DNA of 64,000 nt from Candidatus Nanopelagicaceae bacterium (GCA_030730425.1 JANQVH010000046.1:62001-126000); one strand, 5' to 3'. Counted from the first letter of the stretch, positions 47,056 to 56,583 are shown. Numbers and translations are program-made. Notes: generated by a model from the letters alone, not told the origin.

Positions 47056-47589
47056 ATGGTTAACGATTCAATGCCGCCAATTACTCAAGCGACCCTGCAT
47101 ACATCAATGGGGGATATTGTTATTGAGTTATTTCCAAATCATGCACCAAAAACAGTTGCAAACTTTGTTGAGTTAGCTGCAGGAATGCGTGAGTGGGTTA
47201 ATCCAAATACTGGCGAGAAAACTAATCAGCCACTCTATGACGGAACAGTGTTTCATCGAGTAATCAAAGGTTTCATGATTCAAGGTGGGGATCCACTCGG
47301 AACTGGAACTGGCGGGCCTGGATATCGCTTCGCTGATGAATTTCATCCTGAGTTATCTTTTACTAAACCATATCTACTAGCGATGGCTAATGCTGGCCCT
47401 GGAACAAATGGTTCACAATTTTTTATAACCGTTGCACCAACTACCTGGTTAGATCGCAAACATAGTATTTTTGGCGAAGTTAAAGATGAAGCAAGTCAGA
47501 AGTTTGTTCAGGCAATATCAGAGGTTAAAGTTGGCGGAGCAGATCGCCCGATTCAAGCGGTGAAGATAACTTCAGTATCACTGGCATAA
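47056..47589 (+). CDS. Cyclophilin-type peptidyl-prolyl isomerase
   Basis: Cytoplasmic PPIase of 177 residues, without signal peptide. Catalytic-site motifs [41 protein letters not shown] and [12 protein letters not shown] are present. The position after the tRNA pair matches ppiA in mycobacteria. The ATG at 47056 starts one base beyond the tRNA-Ala 3' end, so the mRNA likely comes from the tRNA transcript; a second ATG at 47071 is possible. Rhomboid protease gene follows after five bases. Confidence 0.93.
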   Translation: MVNDSMPPITQATLHTSMGDIVIELFPNHAPKTVANFVELAAGMREWVNPNTGEKTNQPLYDGTVFHRVIKGFMIQGGDPLGTGTGGPGYRFADEFHPELSFTKPYLLAMANAGPGTNGSQFFITVAPTTWLDRKHSIFGEVKDEASQKFVQAISEVKVGGADRPIQAVKITSVSLA

Positions 47590-47594
47590 AGTTA

Positions 47595-48119
47595 ATGCGC
47601 CGCTCTATAACTGGCTCACTACTTTTAATAATCGCTGTCTCATATTTATTACAAATCACCACAGTTGGGTATGAAGATAGGCTGTTACTCAATCGTTTCT
47701 ATGTAGAAAATGGCGAGTATTACCGCTTATTTACTGTTGCTCTACTACATGGCGGGTTATGGCATTTAGCCTTTAATTTACTTGCGCTTTACGCACTAGG
47801 CACCCCACTTGAAAACTACTTTGGCAAGGGCAGATATCTACTAATTTTATTTGTCTCCCTAATTTGTGGTTCAACGCTTTCGGTTCTATTAAACCCTGCC
47901 TATGTTTATTCAATAGGGGCATCTGGGATGATCTTCGGGCTCTTTAGCGCTCTTGCCTTAGTTGGCAAGAAAGCTGGTATCGAGTGGCGATCAATTTCGA
48001 TAATTGTTGGTCTTAATTTTGCTATTGGTTTTGTATTAGGCGGGGTGGATTGGCGCGGACATTTAGGTGGGTTAATTGGTGGGGCTTTGATTACTCTCAC
48101 TCTTAACAGATCTAAGTAA
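47595..48119 (+). CDS. Rhomboid-family intramembrane serine protease
   Basis: A 174-residue membrane protein with six hydrophobic helices. The catalytic serine is in IGASGMIFGL (about residue 109) and the histidine in GHLGGLIGGAL (about 156), with the WHLAFNLLALY helix of the family. The catalytic pair is intact. It lies after the PPIase as in mycobacteria (Rv0110-type families elsewhere). Its last 48 bases overlap the convergent Fe-S reductase gene. Confidence 0.9.
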   Translation: MRRSITGSLLLIIAVSYLLQITTVGYEDRLLLNRFYVENGEYYRLFTVALLHGGLWHLAFNLLALYALGTPLENYFGKGRYLLILFVSLICGSTLSVLLNPAYVYSIGASGMIFGLFSALALVGKKAGIEWRSISIIVGLNFAIGFVLGGVDWRGHLGGLIGGALITLTLNRSK

Positions 48120-50138
48120 TACCTGGGCAACATCAATAACGTTTGTATCTGAGCCTTTAGCAGTTACGCCATCACTAACCATCACTCGACAGAATGGGCA
48201 AGCCACAGCAACTTCCTTAGCGCCGGTGTTTATAGCTTCTTCAACTCGGTTCATGTTGATACGAGTACCTAATTTTTCTTCCATCCACATTCTTCCGCCG
48301 CCTGCGCCGCAACAGAAAGACCGCTCTTGATTTCTTGGCATCTCAATTAATTCAACTCCAGTTGATTCCAATAACTCTCTAGGTGGTTCATAGATTTGGT
48401 TATGACTGCCTAGGTAACAAGGGTCGTGATAGGTAAGAGAATTACTGCTCTGTGTTACTGGCTTTAAACGCCCTGTTTTAACTAAGGTATTAAGAAGTTG
48501 AGTGTGATGAAGCATCTCTAATTCAAAACCTTGCTGTTTATAGTCACGGCCGATTGTTGTGAAGCAATGCGGGCAGGTCACTACAACTTTCTTTTTGCCC
48601 TTGTAATTTGCATAAACCTCATTAAAGGTATCGATATTTTCTCTTGCGAGAATTTGATAGAGAAATTCATTACCAGCTCTACGCGCAGGATCTCCAGTGC
48701 AGGTCTCTCTTGCGCCAAGGACAGCGAATTTAACTCCTGAGATATAGAGCAGCTCTGCAACTGCCTTTGTAGTTTTCTTTGCTCTCTCTTCATATGCTCC
48801 AGCGCATCCAACCCAGAAGAGATATTCCACTTCATCTGGAAGAGCGCCAGTAATTACCTCAACTGGAAAATCACATTCTGTGATCCATGCATTTCTATCT
48901 GCTCTATTAGCGCCCCAAGGGTTACCGGCTTTTTCAAGATTCCTAAATGTTCCACCAAGTTCTGTTGGAAACTCTGATTCAACTAAAACTTGAAAGCGTC
49001 TCATATTGACTATGTGATCGATATGTTCGATATCAACCGGGCATTCATTAACGCAGGCGCCGCAAGTTGTGCAGGACCAGAGGACATCAGGTGAGATTGT
49101 CTGGCCAACAACATTTCCTTCTTTAGGGACATTTGCAAGGGCGTGATCTCTAAGAGCCATTATTAATAACTTAGGCGATAAAGGTTTATCGGTATGCCAT
49201 GTGGGGCATTGTGATTGGCATCTGCCGCACTCAGTGCAGCTAGCCATATCCAATAGACCTTTCCAGGATATGGAGGCAGCATCGCTAATACCAAAGAGAT
49301 CATCATCTTTAGGGTTTTCAAAGTCAATTACTTTTCCATTTGAAATCATCTCAGGAAGAGCGCCTAGCGTTGGCTTTTCTGAAACCTCGCGCTTAAAGAA
49401 GATATTAAATGGCGCTAGGAATCTATGCCAGGCAATACCCATAGTTAAATTGGCAGCGATAACAATAAACCAGAGCATAGAGACAATAATTTTTAGCGAT
49501 GCAACTATCACAATCCAGTTTTCAATACTCTCTTTATCAAGATCTGCAAAGGCGTTAACAGCAGGCTTTGAAAGAGCAAAGTCCCAAGGATTTCCACTAT
49601 ATCCAATTAGCGCTCCTTCAAGTCCGCGCAGCGTTATTACAAAGAAAACAATTGCAAGTATTGTTCCTTCAACATAATAAGCTTTCCAAGAACCTGAACC
49701 ATAAAAACGAGAGCTACGGCCTTTATTAGTAAATCTTGTAACTTGTCGAATTCCAATTAATGTAACTATTGATATTCCAGTAAGCCAGGCAAAGCTTTCA
49801 GTAAATAAGTTATAGACAACCCAATGTCCAATTAGAGGCAGTGCAAACTCTGGATTTAATATCTGGCCATATGCAGTAAGAAGAGTTCCAGAGAGTGCAA
49901 AGAAACCTAACATCACAAACCAATGGGCAATTCCAGATCCAGTAAATTTCAACATCTTGGCATGGGTTAAAACTTCTTTTGCCATGAGAGCAAAACGTTT
50001 AGCTCTTTGATTTGATCTAGTTGGATCTGCTTGACCTGCTTTAATCCGGCGATAGAGTTCTAGAGAGCGAATAGTTATAGCCACAATTGCAATCACTGTG
50101 ATTAGGTAGGCGCTAAGACCAAAAACACTTCGCATCAT
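48072..50138 (-). CDS. Membrane Fe-S reductase: NarI-like heme domain + 4Fe-4S + two CCG domains
   Basis: A 688-residue respiratory-type protein. The N-terminal third (about 1-250) has about six membrane helices of the NarI/HdrE cytochrome b type; then two 4Fe-4S motifs (CTECGRCQSQCP and CTTCGACVNECP, about 300-370) and two cysteine-rich CCG domains (CYLGSHN region and FCCGAGGG) of the HdrB/D and GlpC type. Related actinobacterial proteins (Rv0338c type) are called iron-sulfur reductases; the electron donor is unknown. The two in-frame ATG codons at 50138 and 50135 are preceded by TACCCT at seven bases. Confidence 0.88.
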   Translation of the reverse strand: MMRSVFGLSAYLITVIAIVAITIRSLELYRRIKAGQADPTRSNQRAKRFALMAKEVLTHAKMLKFTGSGIAHWFVMLGFFALSGTLLTAYGQILNPEFALPLIGHWVVYNLFTESFAWLTGISIVTLIGIRQVTRFTNKGRSSRFYGSGSWKAYYVEGTILAIVFFVITLRGLEGALIGYSGNPWDFALSKPAVNAFADLDKESIENWIVIVASLKIIVSMLWFIVIAANLTMGIAWHRFLAPFNIFFKREVSEKPTLGALPEMISNGKVIDFENPKDDDLFGISDAASISWKGLLDMASCTECGRCQSQCPTWHTDKPLSPKLLIMALRDHALANVPKEGNVVGQTISPDVLWSCTTCGACVNECPVDIEHIDHIVNMRRFQVLVESEFPTELGGTFRNLEKAGNPWGANRADRNAWITECDFPVEVITGALPDEVEYLFWVGCAGAYEERAKKTTKAVAELLYISGVKFAVLGARETCTGDPARRAGNEFLYQILARENIDTFNEVYANYKGKKKVVVTCPHCFTTIGRDYKQQGFELEMLHHTQLLNTLVKTGRLKPVTQSSNSLTYHDPCYLGSHNQIYEPPRELLESTGVELIEMPRNQERSFCCGAGGGRMWMEEKLGTRINMNRVEEAINTGAKEVAVACPFCRVMVSDGVTAKGSDTNVIDVAQVLLRSVKSESNQSPTN

Positions 50139-50242
50139 GCGCCTTAGGGTAGGTGGGCAGGGGCCAATCTGCAGGCAAGGGCTCTATGCACAGGGGTGGA
50201 TAACCTGTGGAGAATTACACAGATGTAATTAATAAAGAGGTA
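50139..50242. promoter_or_regulatory. Gap upstream of the Fe-S reductase with DnaA-box-like pair
   Basis: GGTGGATAA (50195-50203) and TGTGGAGAA (50206-50214) each differ by one base from TGTGGATAA and are spaced 11 bases, like the phased boxes in the dnaA-dnaN gap. The minus-strand -10 TACCCT (50146-50151) for the Fe-S reductase lies in the same gap. DnaA binding is inferred. Confidence 0.45.
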
Positions 50243-50503
50243 TTAGCGCCAGCGAGTAGCTAGGGAGAAGCCCACTCCGATGAAGGCAAAGCCCACAACC
50301 ATGTTCCAAGCCCCGATATTAGGTATTGGGTAGAGGGTCTGGGAGACATAGAAAATTACTATCCAAAATAGCCCTACTAAGAATGCGCCAATCATTGTTG
50401 GGGCGAGCCAGGCTGGGCTCTCTATTTCAGCAGGATCTCGCTCAGCAAGAAGTATCTCTGGGCGGTTATCTTTCTTCTTCTTACGCAGTCTGGATTTAGG
50501 CAT
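50243..50503 (-). CDS. crgA: Cell division protein CrgA
   Basis: An 86-residue septum-formation regulator with a basic N-terminus (PKSRLRKKKK), a short linker (SPAWLAPTMIGAFLVG), two membrane helices (about 34-55 and 63-80) and a final RWR. CrgA recruits divisome proteins in actinobacteria. It lies between the Fe-S reductase and pabA/trpG, comparable to Rv0011c. TATCCT seven bases before the ATG (50511-50516) suggests a leaderless mRNA. Confidence 0.93.
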   Translation of the reverse strand: MPKSRLRKKKKDNRPEILLAERDPAEIESPAWLAPTMIGAFLVGLFWIVIFYVSQTLYPIPNIGAWNMVVGFAFIGVGFSLATRWR

Positions 50504-50510
50504 AGGCGTC

Positions 50511-50516
50511 AGGATA
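50511..50516 (-). promoter_or_regulatory. Putative -10 box for crgA
   Basis: TATCCT on the minus strand followed by seven bases and the crgA ATG at 50503, in the 30-base gap divergent to pabA/trpG. Confidence 0.52.
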
Positions 50517-50533
50517 CAGGAGAGGATGAGGCC

Positions 50534-51160
50534 ATGGGAACAAGGATCTTGGTGGTTGATAACTATGACTCATTTGTCTTTAACCTCGTTCAATACCTCC
50601 AACAACTAGGGGCCGAGTGCACGGTAGTAAGAAATGATGAAGTTAGCGCAAGCCTTGCCGATCAATATGACGGGGTCTTAATCTCCCCAGGTCCTGGAAC
50701 CCCTGAAGAAGCTGGCATCTCAGTAGAGATGATTAAGTATGCAGCTCAAATTAAAAAGCCTTTACTTGGAGTTTGCCTTGGACATCAAGGAATTGGAGTT
50801 GCTTATGGAGCAACTGTTAATCGAGCGCCAGAGCTACTTCATGGAAAGACATCGGTAATTACTCATAACAACTCTGGAGTTCTAAAAGATATCCCTAATA
50901 ACTTCACCGCCACTCGCTATCACTCACTTGCGATAGGTGAGGAGAGCTTGCCGGAGGAGATTGAAGTAACTGCTAGAAGTGAGAGCGGTTTAGTAATGGC
51001 TATTAGACATAAAACTCTTCCGATCCACGGAGTGCAATTTCATCCAGAGTCAGTTCTTACCGAACATGGTTATCAGATGTTAGGTAATTGGTTAGTTGAG
51101 TGCGGTGATAGCGGAGCAAGAAAGAGATCTGAAGGTCTCTCTCCAGTTGTTTCTCGCTAG
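50534..51160 (+). CDS. pabA: Glutamine amidotransferase, anthranilate/aminodeoxychorismate synthase component II
   Basis: Supplies ammonia from glutamine for anthranilate or aminodeoxychorismate synthesis. The 208-residue class I GATase has the nucleophile Cys in GVCLGHQG, and His and Glu in HGVQFHPESV. It sits where M. tuberculosis trpG (Rv0013) lies, between crgA and pknB; such proteins may serve tryptophan, folate or both, since the partner component I is not in the window. Its last four bases overlap the pknB stop (CTAG). Confidence 0.9.
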   Translation: MGTRILVVDNYDSFVFNLVQYLQQLGAECTVVRNDEVSASLADQYDGVLISPGPGTPEEAGISVEMIKYAAQIKKPLLGVCLGHQGIGVAYGATVNRAPELLHGKTSVITHNNSGVLKDIPNNFTATRYHSLAIGEESLPEEIEVTARSESGLVMAIRHKTLPIHGVQFHPESVLTEHGYQMLGNWLVECGDSGARKRSEGLSPVVSR

Positions 51161-52722
51161 CCTTGAGTCTTATTAATAGTAATTGTTACTGAAGAGCCAA
51201 TTAATTTAACTTCTCCAGCGTTTGGAGCCTGCGCTAAAACACTTCCGATTACTTGATTTGCATCATATGCCTCAACAATTTTTACTAAGAATCCTGCTTG
51301 GGTAAGAATTGTTCTAGCTTCAATTTCATTAAGCCCCACTAAAGATGGCACAGAGATATTTCCACTAGCGATCTCTAGAACTACCCCAGTACCTGCTTCA
51401 ACTGTGCTTCCTGGCTCTGGAGTTATCTTCAAAACAATTCCAGGTTCTTGCTCTGAATCAACAGCGATAGTTCTACTAACTCTTAAACCTGCAGCAGTTA
51501 AGGCTGCTCTAACCTCTTCAAGAGGCTTGCCCAATAAACCAGTAGGAACAATGGCATCTCCTGGTCCATCCGAAATCGTCAGCGTCACAGCCGATCCCTC
51601 AGAGACGCGGATTGTGGCAAGTGGTAACTGGCTAGCGACTCGGTCTCTAGGAATTCTAGGATCTGGCGCTCTCTGGATAGTGATAGTTAGCCCTGATAAT
51701 TCCTGACGCGCCTGAGCCTCTGTTAAACCAACAACATTAGGAAGAACCCTTGTTGCTGCGCTCTGGTTTGGATTAAAGATGAAGTAACTAACGCCGCCAA
51801 CAAGAAGTACTAAAGCGATAGATAGGGCAGCGATTCTACTTCGCGCCTTTTCTTTTCTTAATTGTTTTGGAATCTGAGTAGTAATACCTTCGCCTTTATT
51901 TAACTTCCTTAGATCTTTAAGCATTGCATTAGCGCTTTGGTATCTCTCATTTGCATCTTTAGCAAGAGCGATACTAAAGAATGCATTTAAAGCAGGATCA
52001 AGACTTTCTTGAATTTCAGTAATTGGGATAAGTGGAGCTGAGACATGTTGATAAGCAATAGCAACTGGGGTATCACCAGTGAAGGGAGGTCTTCCTGCTA
52101 ATAGTTCATAGAGCAAACATCCAACAGAGTAAAGATCACTTCTAGCATCTGCTTGAGTTCCAGTGGCTTGTTCTGGCGAGAGATATTGCGCTGTTCCAAT
52201 TATGTTCCAGGTGCTAGTCATAGTAGCTCCGGTATCAGCAAGAGCTCTAGCGATACCAAAATCCATCACCTTCACATCATTGTTATCTGTGATCATGATG
52301 TTTCCTGGCTTTATATCGCGATGAATAATTCCATTCTTATGTGAGTATTGCAGGGCAATCAAAATACCTTCAACTATTTCAACAGCGCGATTTAGCGCAA
52401 AACGCTCACCCTTATTGACTATCTCTCGTAGGGTTTTGCCCTCTACAAACTCCATAACAATGTATGGCATAGCCCCACTAGGGCTATCTTCTTTCCCAGA
52501 GTCATAAACAGAGACAATCCCTGGATGATTTAGGGCGGCAACAGATAAGGCTTCTTTGTTAAACCTAGTAACAAATGATGGGTCTCTAGCTAAATCACTT
52601 CTTAATATCTTGATAGCAACTTGGCGATTAAGTCTTACATCTTGAGCTAGATAGACATCTGCCATCCCGCCAGTGCCAATCATTGCTCCTAATTCATATC
52701 GCTCGCCTAATATTTTTTTCAT
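51157..52722 (-). CDS. pknB: PknB-type Ser/Thr protein kinase with three PASTA domains
   Basis: Receptor kinase controlling cell wall and division. The 521-residue protein has the kinase domain (about 8-270: GTGGMADVYLA, HRDIKPGNIM, DFGIARA), a membrane helix (about 297-316), and three PASTA repeats (about 325-390, 391-456, 457-521). In mycobacteria PknB has four PASTA domains. Its ATG overlaps the pstP stop by four bases. The genes pknA, pbpA and rodA that lie between pstP and pknB in other actinobacteria are missing. Confidence 0.95.
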   Translation of the reverse strand: MKKILGERYELGAMIGTGGMADVYLAQDVRLNRQVAIKILRSDLARDPSFVTRFNKEALSVAALNHPGIVSVYDSGKEDSPSGAMPYIVMEFVEGKTLREIVNKGERFALNRAVEIVEGILIALQYSHKNGIIHRDIKPGNIMITDNNDVKVMDFGIARALADTGATMTSTWNIIGTAQYLSPEQATGTQADARSDLYSVGCLLYELLAGRPPFTGDTPVAIAYQHVSAPLIPITEIQESLDPALNAFFSIALAKDANERYQSANAMLKDLRKLNKGEGITTQIPKQLRKEKARSRIAALSIALVLLVGGVSYFIFNPNQSAATRVLPNVVGLTEAQARQELSGLTITIQRAPDPRIPRDRVASQLPLATIRVSEGSAVTLTISDGPGDAIVPTGLLGKPLEEVRAALTAAGLRVSRTIAVDSEQEPGIVLKITPEPGSTVEAGTGVVLEIASGNISVPSLVGLNEIEARTILTQAGFLVKIVEAYDANQVIGSVLAQAPNAGEVKLIGSSVTITINKTQG

Positions 52723-53498
52723 AGCGCAGCGCCAAAGCCCTGAGTTTTTATATTAGCCTTACTCTCTCCAACTTCGGCCACTATCACCGTGACATTATCT
52801 GGGGCTCCCGCTTTATATGTAAGGTCAATTAATGAATTCACAGCACTTGTTAAGTCTTGTTGCATCGCTTTAGCAATCTGCGCCTCATCTAGAACAGCGG
52901 TAAGTCCATCGCTACAAAGTAGGTATCTATCGCCTTTTAATACCGGATAGGCAAGAAGAATAGGAGAGAGATTCTCTTTACCCATTAGCGCTTGGGTTAG
53001 AAAAGATCTCTGTGGGTGATCTGCAATCTCATCTGGGCTAAGTCTTCCTTGATCTATTAACTCTTGAACGACAGTGTGATCATGGCTTAACTGCTCTATT
53101 TTCTTGCCTCGCAAGCGATAAGCCCTTGAATCTCCAAGGTGTAATAAAAGTAGGTTGCTATCAAAGAGAGCTATTGAGGTAAGAGTTGTTCCCATTCCTA
53201 CTAGCTCAGGGCGCGCAGCTCCTATTTCAGCAATTGCTGCATCCATACTTTCAATAGAGGAGCTAAGAAGATCTTCCCTAGATTCATTATCTAGCTCTGG
53301 ATTTTCAAGGGTAGGTAGAAGTTGAATCAACTTTTCAATTACAGTCTTTGATGCAATCTCACCACCAACATAACCACCCATGCCATCTGCTACTGCAAGA
53401 AGTGATTGCGAGACTAAAGCTGAATCTTCATTACCTTGGCGATGCAGGCCAACTTCAGATCGCCAGGCAATATCAGAGAAGTTCAGTTTTGCCGCCAT
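52719..53498 (-). CDS. pstP: PP2C-family Ser/Thr phosphatase PstP
   Basis: Metal-dependent phosphatase reversing PknB phosphorylation. The ATG at 53498 gives 259 residues beginning AAKLNFSDIAWRSEVGLHRQGNEDS; motifs VADGMGGYVGGEIAS (DG, GG metal ligands), LHLGDSRAYRLR, LLCSDGLT and GAPDNVTVIV are complete. The frame opens further to 53594, but this would overlap the divergent pheA region and is rejected. No C-terminal membrane helix is visible, unlike mycobacterial PstP, so it appears cytoplasmic. TAGGCT lies ten bases upstream. Confidence 0.92.
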   Translation of the reverse strand: MAAKLNFSDIAWRSEVGLHRQGNEDSALVSQSLLAVADGMGGYVGGEIASKTVIEKLIQLLPTLENPELDNESREDLLSSSIESMDAAIAEIGAARPELVGMGTTLTSIALFDSNLLLLHLGDSRAYRLRGKKIEQLSHDHTVVQELIDQGRLSPDEIADHPQRSFLTQALMGKENLSPILLAYPVLKGDRYLLCSDGLTAVLDEAQIAKAMQQDLTSAVNSLIDLTYKAGAPDNVTVIVAEVGESKANIKTQGFGAAL

Positions 53499-53566
53499 AA
53501 TATTGCCAAGCCTAACGCGCAAATCGCTATTGATAAAAGCGTATGCGCCCAAGATGGCCCTACGAG

Positions 53567-53572
53567 TATCCT
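53567..53572 (+). promoter_or_regulatory. Putative -10 box for leaderless pheA mRNA
   Basis: TATCCT followed by six bases and the GTG at 53579, supporting this start over the upstream ATG at 53543. Confidence 0.55.
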
Positions 53573-53578
53573 TACGCA

Positions 53579-54499
53579 GTGAGAAGATACGCATATCTAG
53601 GGCCAGCTGGAACTTTCACAGAAGAAGCTCTACGCACTATTGCAGAACCAAGCGATGAATTACACCCTTATGCCAATGTCACTGCAGCGCTTAATGCGGT
53701 TAGAAGCTCTCAAGCAGATCAAGCTCTAGTTCCTATTGAGAACTCTGTTGAAGGTGTTGTCGCAAGAACCCTTGATGAGTTGGCGATAGGCGAGCCGCTG
53801 GTGATTTATAAAGAGATAACTCTTCCAGTTTCCTTCTCACTTCTTGTGGCTAAAGGAAAAGAGGGCTCACAGGTAAAGAAAATCGCTACCCATCCTCATG
53901 CCGAGGCGCAGTGCCGTAGTTTTATTGCAAAGAATTATCCAGATGCTGAAATTATTCCAACCTCTTCAACAGCTGCTGCGGCAGCAGATTTAGTTAAAAG
54001 CGGTTTTGATGCAGCAATTGCTAGCCCTGCAGCAGCAAAAGAGTATGGGCTAAGCGCAATCGCTAATAACATTGGTGATAACGATGGGGCTGTTACGCGA
54101 TTTGTATTGGCAGGAAAACCAGGTTTAGTGCCAGCTCTATCAGGCCATGATCGAACATCGCTAGTTGCATTTATTGGCGCAGATCATGCTGGCGCGCTTT
54201 TGGAGGTCTTAACTGAGTTTTCCATGCGCGGGGTTAATCTCACCTTTATCCAATCTCGCCCAACAGGAAAAGAATTAGGCAGCTATCACTTTATTATTGA
54301 TGTGGAAGGGCATATAAACGAAGAACGCGTAGGAGATGCGCTAACTGGCCTTAGAAGAATATGTGAAGATGTGCGCTATCTAGGTTCTTATCCAAGAGCA
54401 GATAAAATTGCTCCAACGACAACGACAAGAACTGCCGATAATTCTTTTAAGCAGGCAGATGCTTGGCTTTCAGCAGTTCGGGCCGGAGAGAAGATTTAG
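53579..54499 (+). CDS. pheA: Prephenate dehydratase
   Basis: Converts prephenate to phenylpyruvate for phenylalanine synthesis. The GTG start gives RRYAYLGPAGTFTEEAL, the normal N-terminus; the catalytic region includes IENSVEGVVARTLD and NNIGDNDGAVTRF-like (in part: GDNDGAVTRFVL); a C-terminal ACT domain (about 205-280: LLEVLTEFSMRGVNLTFIQSRP, in part: NLTFIQSRPTGK) allows feedback by phenylalanine. 306 residues, no chorismate mutase domain. serS follows directly. Confidence 0.95.
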   Translation: MRRYAYLGPAGTFTEEALRTIAEPSDELHPYANVTAALNAVRSSQADQALVPIENSVEGVVARTLDELAIGEPLVIYKEITLPVSFSLLVAKGKEGSQVKKIATHPHAEAQCRSFIAKNYPDAEIIPTSSTAAAAADLVKSGFDAAIASPAAAKEYGLSAIANNIGDNDGAVTRFVLAGKPGLVPALSGHDRTSLVAFIGADHAGALLEVLTEFSMRGVNLTFIQSRPTGKELGSYHFIIDVEGHINEERVGDALTGLRRICEDVRYLGSYPRADKIAPTTTTRTADNSFKQADAWLSAVRAGEKI

Positions 54500-55765
54500 A
54501 TGATTGATATAAAGGTATTAAGAGAGAGCCCAGATTTAGTTAAAGCATCGCAGAGCGCCCGCGGCGAAGATGTAACTCTTGTTGATCGCGTAATTGCGGC
54601 AGATGAAATTAGACGAAGTGCGATAGTGGAATTTGAAGCGCTAAAGGCCGAACAGAACGCTCTCTCAAAGAGCGTGGGATCTGCAAAGGGCGATGAGAAG
54701 GCAGCGCTTTTAGAAAAAGCAAAAGCTTTATCAGATGCAGTAAAAGCGGCTGAAGTTAAGAAAAATTCGACAGAGGCAGAGTATAAAAATATTGCGATGT
54801 CCCTTTCAAATATTGTTGATAATGCAGCGCCAGTTGGCGGAGAGGCAGATTTCAAAGTATTAGAAGAGGTTGGCAGACCACGAGAGTTTAATTTCACTCC
54901 AAAGGATCATGTTGAACTTGGCAAAATATTAGGAGCAATTGATGTAGAGCGAGCAGCTAAAGTCTCTGGCGCTCGTTTTTATTATTTAACAGGTGTAGGA
55001 GCGCTTTTGGAGTTAGCGCTTGTTAACTACGCAATTACTAGCGCTAGTAAAGCAGGCTTTATCCCAGTTATTCCTCCAGTCTTAGTTAAACCTGCAGCTA
55101 TGGAGGGGACAGGTTTTCTTGGGCAAGCTGCTGAGAATGTATTTCATTTAAAAGATGAAGATTTCTATTTAGTTGGAACTAGCGAAGTTGCTCTAGCAGC
55201 TTTACATATGGATGAGATATTAGATTCCAAATCACTTCCAATTCGCTATGCCGGATACTCTCCATGTTTCCGCAAAGAGGCAGGCTCTTATGGAAAAGAT
55301 ACAAGAGGAATCATTAGAGTCCATCAGTTCGATAAAGTAGAGATGTTCTCCTACTGCGCTATGCAAGATGCAGAAGCAGAGCATCAAAGATTATTAAATT
55401 GGGAGAAAGATTTCCTAAATGCTATGGAGATTCCTTACCGCGTAATTGATGTTGCAACTGGAGATCTTGGTTCTAGCGCTAATCGCAAGTTTGATTGTGA
55501 AGCATGGATCCCAACCCAGAACGCTTATAGAGAGGTAACTAGCACCTCTAATTGCAGTGATTTCCAGGCAAGAAGACTTAACATCCGAATCAAGACAGAG
55601 TCTGCAACAACTCCAGTTGCAACTCTTAATGGAACGCTAGTTGCTATTCCAAGAATGATTGTGGCAATTTTAGAAAATCACCAACAAAGTGATGGCTCGG
55701 TAATAATTCCCAAAGCTCTTCAAGGCCTTCTTGGTATGGAGCGTTTTACTCCGGTGGCTAATTGA
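54500..55765 (+). CDS. serS: Seryl-tRNA synthetase
   Basis: Class II aminoacyl-tRNA synthetase. The 421-residue protein has the N-terminal coiled-coil arm (about 25-100) that holds the long variable arm of tRNA-Ser, and class II motifs 1-3 ([50 protein letters not shown]). A tRNA-Ser gene lies downstream at 57244. The ATG begins immediately after the pheA stop codon. Confidence 0.97.
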   Translation: MIDIKVLRESPDLVKASQSARGEDVTLVDRVIAADEIRRSAIVEFEALKAEQNALSKSVGSAKGDEKAALLEKAKALSDAVKAAEVKKNSTEAEYKNIAMSLSNIVDNAAPVGGEADFKVLEEVGRPREFNFTPKDHVELGKILGAIDVERAAKVSGARFYYLTGVGALLELALVNYAITSASKAGFIPVIPPVLVKPAAMEGTGFLGQAAENVFHLKDEDFYLVGTSEVALAALHMDEILDSKSLPIRYAGYSPCFRKEAGSYGKDTRGIIRVHQFDKVEMFSYCAMQDAEAEHQRLLNWEKDFLNAMEIPYRVIDVATGDLGSSANRKFDCEAWIPTQNAYREVTSTSNCSDFQARRLNIRIKTESATTPVATLNGTLVAIPRMIVAILENHQQSDGSVIIPKALQGLLGMERFTPVAN

Positions 55766-56583
55766 GCGAACTTAACCGCCGCCCTAAATTAATTGCAACA
55801 GATCTTGATGGCACAATCGTTGCTCACTATGGAAAAATCTCAGAGCGAACTAAGGCAGCATTTAATGCAGCCCATGATATGGGCGTTGAAATATTTTATG
55901 TAACAGGAAGACCTCCAAGATGGATGGTAGAGATTGCAAAGGTATTTCCTTTCGGTCACGGGATTTGCGCCAATGGCGCTCTGCTCTATGACATCCATAA
56001 GGAGCGAGTATTGGAAGAGTGGGCGATGCCTGTTGAAAATCAGATTGAGACAGTAAATCGCTTAAGGCGCAGTATCCCCGAGATCTCATTTGCCGTTGAG
56101 TGGCATAACTACTTTCTTCGTGAGAAGAAATATGTCCCGCGCTGGGATGTTGGTCAAGACAATGTTGGCGTTGATGACATCACAGAGATTATTGATAGCC
56201 CAGCAATAAAAATTATGGCTAGATGCTCAAATCAAGAACTAACTTCAGATCAGATGCTTAGAATTGCTCAAATAGAGTTGGAGGGAGTCGCCACTGTGAC
56301 TCATTCAAATCCTCATGATTCACTACTTGAAATTAACGCTCATGGAATTTCCAAGGGAGAAACACTTTCCAAGATTGCTGCCAGATATGGCATAGGCGCC
56401 GATGAAACTGTGGCATTTGGTGATAATCCAAATGACTTTTCAATGCTTGCTTGGGCTTCTCGCTCTTGGGCTATGGCTGATGGTCATCCAGATGCTGTTA
56501 AGCATGCCAAGTTTGTTGCAGAACCACATGAAGAAGATGGTGTTGCAAAAGAGATAGAGAGGCTATTGGAGTTACCTGAATGA
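55762..56583 (+). CDS. Cof-type HAD-superfamily phosphatase
   Basis: A 273-residue HAD hydrolase of the Cof subfamily. Motif I DLDGTIV (ATDLDGTI, nucleophile D), motif II VTGRPP, motif III lysine (SKGETL) and motif [12 protein letters not shown] are complete; the C2-type cap is in between. Substrates of the family include sugar phosphates and phosphorylated cofactors; not predictable. TTG start overlaps serS stop (TTGA), and the next gene overlaps its stop (ATGA). Confidence 0.9.
   Translation: MSELNRRPKLIATDLDGTIVAHYGKISERTKAAFNAAHDMGVEIFYVTGRPPRWMVEIAKVFPFGHGICANGALLYDIHKERVLEEWAMPVENQIETVNRLRRSIPEISFAVEWHNYFLREKKYVPRWDVGQDNVGVDDITEIIDSPAIKIMARCSNQELTSDQMLRIAQIELEGVATVTHSNPHDSLLEINAHGISKGETLSKIAARYGIGADETVAFGDNPNDFSMLAWASRSWAMADGHPDAVKHAKFVAEPHEEDGVAKEIERLLELPE

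Noticed and set aside
53543-53578. ATG 53543 as pheA start, and ATG 53594 as pstP start
   Set aside because: Both add residues foreign to the families and overlap each other; the promoter pattern supports GTG 53579, and homology supports ATG 53498.
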